Part shown: positions 36,405 through 44,520 of the stretch, piece by piece
Layout: each line of letters starts with the position of its first letter
Position numbering within the stretch: the stretch's first letter is position 1
NCBI GenBank assembly: GCA_016713425.1
Contig: JADJPE010000005.1
Coordinates: 372,001-436,000 of the forward strand
Direction: 5' to 3'
Length of the DNA: 64,000 nucleotides
Source of the DNA: Deltaproteobacteria bacterium
Lineage (GTDB): Bacteria > Myxococcota > Kuafuiibacteriia > Kuafuiibacteriales > Kuafuiibacteriaceae
Translations under genes and position numbers: made by a program
Notes under the pieces: generated by a model
Told to the model about the DNA's origin: nothing
Databases searched by the model: none
What the model saw: only the letters and a program-made list of their open reading frames with translations

Positions 36405-37742
36405 CTAGAGCGCCTGGACGAACCGGCCTTCGAAGTAGTTCGTCGATGGGTCGAGCATCGGGGACTCGAAGCAATAGACGACGCTTTGCGCCAAGGCGTC
36501 CGAGAACTGCGCGAGCTCTTGCCCCGGGTCGGTCGCGGCGCGGCATCGCACGGAGGTCGCGATCGAAGCCTGGACATCTTCGTAGCTGAGCCCCGACGGG
36601 AGGCCAACCATCCACTCGGCTCTCCGAATCGCGACCGGGAAGCGCGGCAGATCGACGTGGAAACGGCCCCGCAACCCCATCCGAGGTGCGTCGAAGGTAT
36701 ATGCGATCTCGAGGCGCGCCGCTTGATGACGATCGATAGGAATTCGGAGTCGGGCCCCGGAGGCGACGGACTCAAGCGCCTTCTGGCTCTTTCCGACGAG
36801 CACCTTCCACACCCTCGCCCCCGCCGGAAGCTCCACATCGATCACGCCCTGCTTGTTTGGCGTCGAAGTCACCCGCACGATCGTCAAGCCTCGGCCGCCC
36901 AACGTAATCACGGACAAGGCCTGCAGATCTTCGAGCGCGGCGTCGACGGCCGCGGGTTCGGGTTCGTCACGAGCGGGCGGCTTCAGCACGAGGTCAACCC
37001 CTTCGGCTCCAAGCACCGCCGTCGCTCGATTACGCGAGTTGCCCGAAACGCCCAAAGCCCCCGAAACGCCCGAGACGTCTGAACCTCCGGAGCATCCCGA
37101 ACCACACGGCTCGATGTGCCATTGCGTGCGTCCTTCGAGGAGGCGGCCGCTGCGAACCTCGAAAGAGGCTCGCCCCGAGCTCACAACACCTTCGAGGAGG
37201 CGGAGTCGAAGCGAAGCGCGCTCCGTCACGAGCGCACCCTCTGCGCGTAGCCGGACTCGGTATCGACCCGCGGCTCCCATGAGAAGCGCCACTTTGCCAT
37301 CGCGACGCACGAGCGCGACTCTTGAGGATCCTGAACCATCCATCGCCTGCATCTCGGCCTTCGAAACGGAGAAGGTGCCCGGGAGCAACGGAACCATCAC
37401 CCAACCGCGTTCGAGCACATGCACCTCGGCCTCGAGCGAGAGCTCGGCCTTCGCTTCGTCGATCGTCCCTTGAACCAGAACGTTCTCCACCGTGTATGTT
37501 GTCGGGGAAGGCGTCCTATGCGCCGGCCTCGAGCTCTTCTTCCCGAAGACGGCCTCGATCGTGGTCCACGGGACCTCTCGTTCCGCAGCAACCGCAACCT
37601 TGACCGTTGGTCCTTGTTCAGCGCGCGCGATCCGCGGCACCGCCGCGAACCCGCCCATGACGACGCCCATGACGACGCCCGTGACGACGCCCGCGACGAC
37701 GCCCGTGACGGCGCTGATGGCCGTAGAGATCCTCATTCGCAT
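36405..37742 (-). CDS. Exported protein of unknown function
   Basis: Starting at ATG 37742 (GGAG six bases upstream) this is 445 residues; ATGs at 37748 and 37754 are also in frame. The signal peptide contains a 12-bp DNA repeat giving GVVAGVVTGVVMGVVMGG, followed by a cleavage-like ARAEQG. The mature protein is beta-rich (VENVLVQGTIDEAKAELSLE, KVALLMGAAGRYRVRLRAEG) with a Gly/Ser/Val insertion (SGGSDVSGVSGALGVSGNS) and a C-terminal domain (ARLEIAYTFDAPRMGLRGRF). No catalytic motif is recognised. It begins 28 bp after the CreD-like gene on the same strand, suggesting a shared envelope role. Confidence 0.75.
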   Translation of the reverse strand: MRMRISTAISAVTGVVAGVVTGVVMGVVMGGFAAVPRIARAEQGPTVKVAVAAEREVPWTTIEAVFGKKSSRPAHRTPSPTTYTVENVLVQGTIDEAKAELSLEAEVHVLERGWVMVPLLPGTFSVSKAEMQAMDGSGSSRVALVRRDGKVALLMGAAGRYRVRLRAEGALVTERASLRLRLLEGVVSSGRASFEVRSGRLLEGRTQWHIEPCGSGCSGGSDVSGVSGALGVSGNSRNRATAVLGAEGVDLVLKPPARDEPEPAAVDAALEDLQALSVITLGGRGLTIVRVTSTPNKQGVIDVELPAGARVWKVLVGKSQKALESVASGARLRIPIDRHQAARLEIAYTFDAPRMGLRGRFHVDLPRFPVAIRRAEWMVGLPSGLSYEDVQASIATSVRCRAATDPGQELAQFSDALAQSVVYCFESPMLDPSTNYFEGRFVQAL

Positions 37743-37770
37743 GGTCATCTCCATTCCCCGCGACCCGGTC

Positions 37771-39135
37771 CTAGGCTCGCCCCGCATCGAAACCAGGGGC
37801 CGGCTCCGGGGCAAGGTTCGGAACCGAGGGATCCGATCCCTCGCGGGCATGGGCCCCCGCGTCGCGCATGTCCGCCAGCGTCTCATCGATCCATCGCGCA
37901 AGGACCGCGACGAGACGAAGCAGAATCGCGGCCGCAATGAAGCCGGCCGCAACCAGGATCAAGCCAGCATGCTGAGGCACAAGGTAAGCAACGACGGGCA
38001 CGACCAAGAAGAGCACGGCCGAGGTCAAGACCCGGATGGCGCTCTCGCCTCCGACGAAACTCCGAGCATGCACGGTGAGGAGTCCGACCGAGCCACACAA
38101 CGTCGCAAGGACCGCAACCGTCCATGGAAGGTACGCGGCCAGATACACGACCAGCGGAAAGTGTACGAAGTAGACCGCGGCGAAACCAAACCCATGAAGA
38201 ACGCGACCCACAGGAGAGAGACGAACGAAGGCATAGCCCAAGGAGAATGAGAAGAGCATGAAGAACCACGGTGCCATGCCCAACAGGCGAACAAAGGCAC
38301 GCATCGGTCCAAGATGATCAGGTAGGAGCACGCCGGCAGCGAGCGATGTGAGAACACGTGGAAGGTCCCAGGTAAGAATTGAGCGGCCGCCGTCCGTGAC
38401 AACCGAGGTGGGAGACATGCTTCCGATCGGATAGTCGAGCTCGCCGTCGAGGCCCTCTACCGTCATGGCCAACTTGAAGTTCGACTGCGGCGAGGCGTTC
38501 GCCTCTCCCGACTCTACAGCCGTCATGTCATAGGCGAACGACTCGAGACCGCGCACGTGGTACTTGAACTCGAACGTCATCGCCTGCTGACCATCCATTT
38601 CTCCCGTCCACAAGACCGTCTTCGTGTCGCGGATGTACTGCGTCTCGGAAGGCGCTTCCTTGCCATCGACGAGGAGGACGAGATTCGTGCTGACCATGCT
38701 GGCACTGTCTCCCGGGAGCGGGATCCTGAACGCCAGGAAGGCGGGCGCGGTGGAGGGGTTCGTCACCACGTAGACACCGTGAAAGTCGGCTTCATACGTC
38801 GGATACTCGGTGAGCCCGCGCGCTCGATACTCAACCTTGAGCCCTACTTGGATGTCTGTTCGGTCGATCGGGGCCGTCGCGAGCTCAGCCGTGGCCGCAT
38901 CTTGCCGACGCCACTGCACTCGAGGTCCACCTTGAACCACGGGGCCGCCCCAAATGCGTCGGACCTCCTCGGACCGCAGGGCGTCTCGGTCGAGTCGGCC
39001 CTCGAGGCGGTGGGCGAAGAGACTCCAGCCAAAGGCGAGAACGAGGGCGGCGAGCAGAGTCCCCACGATCGAGCCGCGCGCGTGGGTCCAAAGAAGTCGG
39101 AAGGGGGAGAGCTTGTTGGGTTTGTTCGTGAACAT
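37771..39135 (-). CDS. CreD-like inner-membrane protein
   Basis: This 454-residue protein starts at Met 39135 (MFTNKPNKLSPFRLLWTHAR). One N-terminal helix (GTLLAALVLAFGWSLFA) is followed by the CreD-like segment RSEEVRRIWGGPVVQGGPRVQW and an about 230-residue periplasmic beta-rich domain. Then come six tightly spaced helices (LGMAPWFFMLFSFSLGYAFV, GFAAVYFVHFPLVVYLAAYL, TVAVLATLCGSVGLLTV and others). CreD of E. coli is a cre-regulon inner-membrane protein of unclear function linked to envelope stress. Here there is no creBC pair nearby; the partner is the exported protein downstream. Confidence 0.75.
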   Translation of the reverse strand: MFTNKPNKLSPFRLLWTHARGSIVGTLLAALVLAFGWSLFAHRLEGRLDRDALRSEEVRRIWGGPVVQGGPRVQWRRQDAATAELATAPIDRTDIQVGLKVEYRARGLTEYPTYEADFHGVYVVTNPSTAPAFLAFRIPLPGDSASMVSTNLVLLVDGKEAPSETQYIRDTKTVLWTGEMDGQQAMTFEFKYHVRGLESFAYDMTAVESGEANASPQSNFKLAMTVEGLDGELDYPIGSMSPTSVVTDGGRSILTWDLPRVLTSLAAGVLLPDHLGPMRAFVRLLGMAPWFFMLFSFSLGYAFVRLSPVGRVLHGFGFAAVYFVHFPLVVYLAAYLPWTVAVLATLCGSVGLLTVHARSFVGGESAIRVLTSAVLFLVVPVVAYLVPQHAGLILVAAGFIAAAILLRLVAVLARWIDETLADMRDAGAHAREGSDPSVPNLAPEPAPGFDAGRA

Positions 39136-39290
39136 GCGCTCGCGCTCATAAGCACGCCTAGTGCCACCCCCCATCGTCCCGAGATGCGTGCCCAAACTAA
39201 GACACGGAGGCTAGCCGTGGTCCGAACAACCACGCGGGTGCAAGGTGGCGGCAACACCTCAACGTCAACCTCACCCTCACGAAAACCCAT

Positions 39291-39342
39291 CCGCCCGCAC
39301 GCCTCCGCCCGCACGCCTCCGCCCGCATGCCTCCGCCCGAAC
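39291..39342. repeat. 14-bp tandem repeat, 3 to 4 copies
   Basis: Units of ccgcccgcacgcct (two identical, one with a single change, one partial) lie in the divergent spacer before the GreA/B-like gene, about 50 bp from its start codon. Promoter spacing there could therefore be affected by copy number. Confidence 0.85.
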
Positions 39343-39394
39343 CCTCCTATTCCTCTGCCTTCGGGTCTTTCTTCGCGCTATTTTTGTTTAGTTC

Positions 39395-39880
39395 ATGATG
39401 GACGCTCAGAAGCTCAAGACTTTGGTGCTCACACGCCTTCGGGCGGCCACGTTGGACGATCTCCAAAAGGCGACGGACGTTCAGCGAGAAGCCACCGCCG
39501 ACGCGATTCACGAAGAGGCGCGCTCGGAGGGCTCAAAGGACACGCGAGCGATCGAGCAACAATACCTCGCACGCGGCCTCGCCCTTCGAGTGGAGGCGCT
39601 GGGCGAGGGGCTCGCGGCGCTCAACGCGATGTCTCTTCTCGAGTTCCCAGTAGGGTCGCGGATTGCGCTCTCCGCGCTCATCACGCTGACCAGCGATCAA
39701 GGCGAAGAGCAACGCTACTTCCTCGCGCCGGCTGAGGGAGGACGACAGCTCGCGATCAACGGCGACGTCATCCGCATTGTGACGCCGAAGTCGCCACTTG
39801 GTCTTGCCCTGGTGGGGCGGAGCGCTGGCGATGCCGTCCTCAAAGGGGGCATCGAATGGGAGGTCACGCACATCGAATGA
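39395..39880 (+). CDS. GreA/GreB C-terminal-domain-like protein
   Basis: This 161-residue protein has an N-terminal helical half (MMDAQKLKTLVLTRLRAATLDDL, EIATADAIHEEAR-like charged helices). The C-terminal half resembles the FKBP-like domain of transcript-cleavage factors: ALITLTSDQGEEQRYFLAPA, GDVIRIVTPKSPLGLALVGR, then SAGDAV and a closing EWEVTHIE. The TPxSPLGxALxGxxxGD block matches the GreA/B signature. The N-terminal coiled coil is shorter and lacks the acidic tip expected of a cleavage factor, so it may bind RNA polymerase without cleavage activity (inference). No clear ribosome-binding site precedes ATG 39395; an AT-rich ctatttttgtttag sits immediately upstream. Confidence 0.8.
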   Translation: MMDAQKLKTLVLTRLRAATLDDLQKATDVQREATADAIHEEARSEGSKDTRAIEQQYLARGLALRVEALGEGLAALNAMSLLEFPVGSRIALSALITLTSDQGEEQRYFLAPAEGGRQLAINGDVIRIVTPKSPLGLALVGRSAGDAVLKGGIEWEVTHIE

Positions 39881-39918
39881 TGGGCCAAAGCGGCGCCCAC
39901 AAAGACGTTGATCCGTCA

Positions 39919-41994
39919 TCACGGCGCGCATTCGAAAAGCGCGTAAGAAATGCCAACCTCGTCGGTCATCGTCAGTACGCTGAAGAGTGTAACGCTGTCG
40001 TCGAAATCGTCATAGAACCACGCACTCGGAGCGAGGAGCTGTTGGTTCACCTTGACTTGAATGCTGCTCGGCATCGGCCGACCGGCCAGCCAAAATCGTG
40101 AGGAGCGCCCGGCAAGATACGGGGCGAGCTCCGAAACGGTGTTCGAATACGGCTGGCAAATCGACACCGCGCGACCGCCAGTAAGCGCGGCGACTTCGAT
40201 CGACAAGGGCGCATACCATCCCCAACCGTCATCCGTGTCGCAACCGGGCTCACTGTTGGCATCGAGAGGCACGTCCATCGAGACGATCGCGTGCACATGG
40301 GCCCTGCCCTCGCCTCGCGTCTTGCCCTTGAAATGCCCCACGAAGTCGAACAGCGGTTCCAGCAATTCGCCCTCGACGTAAGGTTCCTCATCTGTCGTCA
40401 AGAGAACGATCGAAAGTGACGCCTCGTCGCGCAGGAACCCGGCGTTCTCTTCGTCGACGACCCGATCGCCGATCGATCGAAAGGCGACCAGTAGAGCATC
40501 GTATAGACTCCCCGACTCAGGCGGGAGCGTGCCAGCCGGCGGCACGTCGTCCGGGAGCATCAGCGTTCGAAACATCGCCGTTGGGTCGGCCGTCGTCGGC
40601 GTGATGGCGAATGCTCCGGCGGCCGTCCGCAGAAAACGACCCGCCGAGTCACGCCCCATGGCAGCCACCGCGATCCGATAATCCATCGGCGGCGTCGTGC
40701 CATCGAGCGCCGCCAAGAGGTCCGGAAAAGCATCCACGAGATTCGTCCGCTGCCGCGACGTCTCCTCGGTCATCTCTACGACGAAGATGATGTCAGCCGG
40801 CGAAGCCCCGGGGGCCCCAAAAACCTCGGTCGTCGCGTGGTCACTCTCTGCGGTCACTCCAACGCCATGGATCGGGACGGCCAGCCGGGTGCCATCTGCG
40901 AGATCGATGAAAACAACCCCGAAATGATCCCCAGAGACCAAGGGTCGAAACCTCACATCGAGCTCGAGAAACACGCGAGCTCGAAACACAAAAGACGTCG
41001 GAAGGCCGCCGAACCAAAGCTCGAATGCAGAGGAAGATCCGGGGGCCAACGCCATATTCTCCACGCCCTGGCTCGCAGCGCTGTCGTTATGCACCCGCAA
41101 GTAGCCGGTCGGCGCGTCACAGCCAACCACCGCTCGCCCAACATCCAACACGCGTGGCGCAAGTTCGAGAGCAAGCGGCCCTTCGCGCGTTCGTCCCTCG
41201 AGCGTGATGTCGACCCCCACCGACTCGCTCGCGCCGAAGGACAACGTCGCCTGATGTGCTCCGGCGGTCGAAGAGTGATAGGCGACGAGAACCTCCTTGG
41301 TCGCGCCAGGCGCAAGGGTCCACGACGCGGAGAGCGCCTCGGGCATCATGAAGGCGCTGTCGCCCGACAAGGTCACCGCATCCATCGTGCAATCAGCGTC
41401 GCCCTCGTTCTCGACCGACGCCGACAGAACGCGGTCGACGGACGGAAGACTCTCGCCAAAGTCGAGCGCGCGTTCTGCGGCCACCAGTCGACACCCCTCG
41501 ACGGCAGGCTCGATGGGGATCGGTAGACCTTCTCCAACCCCCGAGAGCTGGACCTCGGCCGGCCCTCCGAGGCCATCGTGGGCAAGACGCAAAGTCGCGG
41601 TCACCGTCCCCGAGACGGTCGGCGCAAAGCGCACGTTGAAGGTCGACGATGCGCCGGCGCCAAGTGTCCACGTCATGTCCGAGAGCGGCCATTCGAAGCC
41701 TTCCGTCGAGGCCTCAAGCATTGATGAAGTCCCGCAGGCAGCACCCGACAGGTAAGGCAAGCACAGGTTGACCGCTCGATCGCCGGTGTTGCGGATCGTC
41801 ACCGATCGAAGCTTGCTCTCCCCGACTTTAACGCTGTCGAAGTCAACGTGTTCGACGCCGACCTCCAGCGGACCCCCAAGGCCAGCAGAGAGCCTATCGT
41901 CGTTCGATGAGCAGGCAAAAACCAGTGCGACCAAGGGCAGGCCCAGAGAATATGAAAGTCGTCGACATAGCCCGGGACCCTCGAGTGACCGCAT
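39919..41994 (-). CDS. Choice-of-anchor-D / VWA-like surface lipoprotein
   Basis: This protein has about 691 residues from Met 41994; ATG 42012 is also possible, and a longer frame runs into the upstream gene and is not used. A lipoprotein signal (YSLGLPLVALVFAC) is followed by three or so HYDIN/ASPM-type immunoglobulin-like domains (VDFDSVKVGESKLRSVTIRN, LDFGESLPSVDRVLSASVEN, VLDVGRAVVGCDAPTGYLRV). Then comes a Rossmann-like VWA-type domain (PADIIFVVEMTEETS, ASLSIVLLTTDEEPY, HVHAIVSMDVP). The canonical DxSxS metal site is replaced by VEMTEE, so metal-dependent adhesion is doubtful. It ends in a small beta domain. It is probably exported to the cell surface. Confidence 0.82.
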   Translation of the reverse strand: MRSLEGPGLCRRLSYSLGLPLVALVFACSSNDDRLSAGLGGPLEVGVEHVDFDSVKVGESKLRSVTIRNTGDRAVNLCLPYLSGAACGTSSMLEASTEGFEWPLSDMTWTLGAGASSTFNVRFAPTVSGTVTATLRLAHDGLGGPAEVQLSGVGEGLPIPIEPAVEGCRLVAAERALDFGESLPSVDRVLSASVENEGDADCTMDAVTLSGDSAFMMPEALSASWTLAPGATKEVLVAYHSSTAGAHQATLSFGASESVGVDITLEGRTREGPLALELAPRVLDVGRAVVGCDAPTGYLRVHNDSAASQGVENMALAPGSSSAFELWFGGLPTSFVFRARVFLELDVRFRPLVSGDHFGVVFIDLADGTRLAVPIHGVGVTAESDHATTEVFGAPGASPADIIFVVEMTEETSRQRTNLVDAFPDLLAALDGTTPPMDYRIAVAAMGRDSAGRFLRTAAGAFAITPTTADPTAMFRTLMLPDDVPPAGTLPPESGSLYDALLVAFRSIGDRVVDEENAGFLRDEASLSIVLLTTDEEPYVEGELLEPLFDFVGHFKGKTRGEGRAHVHAIVSMDVPLDANSEPGCDTDDGWGWYAPLSIEVAALTGGRAVSICQPYSNTVSELAPYLAGRSSRFWLAGRPMPSSIQVKVNQQLLAPSAWFYDDFDDSVTLFSVLTMTDEVGISYALFECAP

Positions 41995-42112
41995 CGTGTC
42001 TCTACCGCGCATGCTCGTATCCACGATCATCTCCACGCAACTGTCCATCTCACGCGCCGGTCCGTCGATTCGTCTCAATCCAAGACAAGCAACGCAGCGA
42101 AGACCAAGAAGC

Positions 42113-43477
42113 TCAACGCAGACGGAGTCGGAAGCGTTGGCGGCACCCACCGGCGCGATGGTCGGTATCGAGCCGCAGCCGAACGCTCGTGCCCGAGACC
42201 ACCGCATGCTGTCCCGTGTTTCCGCACTGGCCCGCGTCGCCGTCGGCTTCGAATTGAACATCGAGCGCCAGGTCGTCTCGCCCCTCGAGCGAGAACTCTT
42301 GCTGACAACCGCCAAACCGCCCATCTGTGTCGATGCCATAGACCGACGAAAGAAGGCCCGCCGCCGAAGCGATCGGGATCTCGCGGGATCCTGGGTTCTT
42401 GCACTGCGCTGGATCACCGTCCGCGTAGAAGTCGATGCGAATGCGAAGTCCCTCGAGTGCGTTCAGGGGGTCGATGAGTCCGAATTGTTGGTCGCACCAA
42501 CCGTTGCGCTGATCGGCGTCGATGCGAATCACCTTCGACCAATCTCCGAAAACAACTTCCTCGGTCCCAGAGAACCGACCATTGCATTGCGTCGGATCGG
42601 CGCCCGCGCCCGGCTCGAACCGATGAACGAAACGTACCGCGGCAAGCCGGTCGAGGTACGAAGGGCCTGCATCGTACGCTGGCGTCCCGGCATCGTACGC
42701 CGGAGCTCCGGCATCATAGGCCGGCGATCCTGCGTCGTAGGGCGGAGTCCCGGCATCGTACGGTGGCGCGCCCGCGTCTTCGGGCGAAGTCCCAGCATCG
42801 TACGGTGGCGCGCCCGCGTCTTCGGGCGAAGTCCCAGAGTCGGTGCCGGCATCTTCTCCAGAGGGCACGACGCCGCCATCCGTGGCCTCGGGGGGCAATT
42901 CTGTGGGCGGTCGCACGGATCCTCTCGGTCCGAGGCCCGCCCGCGGATAGACCCAGATCATTTCGTCCTCGAGCACGTAACCCATGGGGTTGCCGGTCAA
43001 GGTCGTGTAGAAATGATCGCCGTCCGTCGCACTGTACCAGCGGTGCAGACGAACCCGATCGTCATCCTTCGCTGGGAAGACATAGCCGGTCACCCCTTCG
43101 AAGACGTAGCCGTCGATCGCTCGACCGCCACCTCGCGTCGTGTAGAAGTGGTCGCCCGCCGTCTCACCCCAGTACCGATACAGCGGAACGACACCCTCGA
43201 CGGAGCCCGAGCAAATGAAGATGTCCTCGTCCTCGAGGACGTAACCGAACTGATTCTGCGCGAGCTTCATCTCGGCGTAGGACGCGGTGTAGAAATGGTC
43301 TGCACTGCTTCCGCTATACATTCGGTATAGACGCACCGAGCAGTCTTGGCTGAGTGCATCCGCATCTTCCAGGGCTGCATCGCCGCCGGCCCCACAGGCC
43401 GTCATCAAGAGCAGGCCAAGGGCGGCAAAGGGGGCGGCGGGTAGGCGTCGGGATCTCGTCATCACGCGTCGTCGCAT
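42113..43477 (-). CDS. DUF5648-like repeat lipoprotein with Asp-Ala-Gly repeats
   Basis: This protein has about 454 residues from Met 43477; Met 43462 or 43513 are alternatives and none has a strong ribosome-binding site. The signal AAPFAALGLLLMTAC gives a lipoprotein. Three or four copies of the LYRxWxxxxGDHFYTT pattern (LYRMYSGSSADHFYT, LYRYWGETAGDHFYTT, LHRWYSATDGDHFYTT), each followed by a GYVFE/GYVLE strand, form the DUF5648-type domain. A linker of 7-residue units (PAYDAGT, PPYDAGA) at DNA 42665-42845 follows. The C-terminal half has three spaced Cys-containing copies (DPTQCNGRFSG, DPAQCKNPGS, DAGQCGNTGQ). It is likely a surface protein; the VWA-like lipoprotein gene follows 118 bp later. 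Confidence 0.85.
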   Translation of the reverse strand: MRRRVMTRSRRLPAAPFAALGLLLMTACGAGGDAALEDADALSQDCSVRLYRMYSGSSADHFYTASYAEMKLAQNQFGYVLEDEDIFICSGSVEGVVPLYRYWGETAGDHFYTTRGGGRAIDGYVFEGVTGYVFPAKDDDRVRLHRWYSATDGDHFYTTLTGNPMGYVLEDEMIWVYPRAGLGPRGSVRPPTELPPEATDGGVVPSGEDAGTDSGTSPEDAGAPPYDAGTSPEDAGAPPYDAGTPPYDAGSPAYDAGAPAYDAGTPAYDAGPSYLDRLAAVRFVHRFEPGAGADPTQCNGRFSGTEEVVFGDWSKVIRIDADQRNGWCDQQFGLIDPLNALEGLRIRIDFYADGDPAQCKNPGSREIPIASAAGLLSSVYGIDTDGRFGGCQQEFSLEGRDDLALDVQFEADGDAGQCGNTGQHAVVSGTSVRLRLDTDHRAGGCRQRFRLRLR

Positions 43478-43654
43478 GGTCGAGGGGCTTTGCATGAGGC
43501 GGGCCAACCTCAAAATCGCACGCCACGCCCCTTTTGCTGCAAATCCTGAAGTCGACGGATCGGAAGTGTCTCGTCAGGCGATCGACGCGATCGAGAACGT
43601 GTCGCACGCTCCTGCCACCGACCGGTCAGCGCAAACCAGAAGGCGGGGGCGACG

Positions 43655-44446
43655 ATGCGTTTCCACGTGAGGGCGGTAACCCGTGCCGCCGACGCTTGGT
43701 CCACAACGTTCGCATGTGGCAACGTCCGCGCCGTGGCTAGCCCCGCTTTTCACCCCCAACTCCGCCCCGCATTCGCCGCCAGGGTTCCGCCATCGGCGTC
43801 GCGCCGCGTGCTTCTTCGGGCCAGCACCATTGGTCTGCTTGCGTCGGGTTGTGGAGCGTGGACAACCACCGACCCGGCGACGGGTCCCCGCCCGTCCGCC
43901 TGGGCGACCGCGGTCGAACGGACGTCACTCCCGAACCTTCATCGCGTCAGCGATGTCCTGTACCGAGGCGCGCAACCCGATGAGGCGGGCTTCGCCGAAT
44001 TGAAGGCACTCGGCATCAAGACCGTCGTCAATCTTCGTGCCTTTCACTCCGATCGCAGCGAAACGGGCGCTCGGGGTCTAGGCTATGAACATATCTCGAT
44101 GAAAGCATGGCACCCGGAAGACGAAGACGTGCACCGTTTCCTTCGAGTCGTGACCGATCCCACGAAGACGCCGATCTTCGTTCATTGTCAGCATGGCGCA
44201 GACCGGACCGGCGTCATGACGGCGATCTACCGAATCGTTGTTGAAGGATGGTCGAAGGAGGAAGCGATCGATGAAATGACCCAGGGCGGTTTTGGGTTCC
44301 ATTCGATCTGGACGAACCTCGTGGACTACGTCCGGGACCTCGACGTCGACCATATCAAGAGTCTCACAATACCTGCCGAGGCCGACGGACCGACAGATGG
44401 CTCGGCGCTCGAACGGTCGAGGACCAAACGAATCGCTACACACTAG
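43655..44446 (+). CDS. Dual-specificity / tyrosine phosphatase-like lipoprotein
   Basis: In this 263-residue protein, ATG 43655 has AAGGCGGGGGCGACG upstream; a GTG at 43733 would shorten the leader. A lipobox (TIGLLASGC, Cys about residue 67) suggests membrane attachment outside the cytoplasm. The phosphatase domain is complete: VLYRGAQPDEAGFAELKALG, TVVNLRAFHSD and the P-loop IFVHCQHGADRTGVM with the Cys nucleophile and Arg of HCxxGxxRTG, followed by the helical EEAIDEM block. It resembles the bacterial SIW14/DSP-like group that acts on phosphotyrosine or inositol phosphates. It is convergent with the chemoreceptor gene. Confidence 0.92.
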   Translation: MRFHVRAVTRAADAWSTTFACGNVRAVASPAFHPQLRPAFAARVPPSASRRVLLRASTIGLLASGCGAWTTTDPATGPRPSAWATAVERTSLPNLHRVSDVLYRGAQPDEAGFAELKALGIKTVVNLRAFHSDRSETGARGLGYEHISMKAWHPEDEDVHRFLRVVTDPTKTPIFVHCQHGADRTGVMTAIYRIVVEGWSKEEAIDEMTQGGFGFHSIWTNLVDYVRDLDVDHIKSLTIPAEADGPTDGSALERSRTKRIATH

Positions 44447-44520
44447 AACGCCAATCGGTTCAGAACCAGCGTGATCACGAGACCCTCGAGACCCTCGAGC
44501 GCATCGAGATGCGAGCAAGA

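Noticed and set aside
41768..43330. 520-codon plus-strand frame opposite the two surface lipoproteins
   Set aside because: Spans the end of one minus-strand gene and most of another; no signal or domain; shadow.
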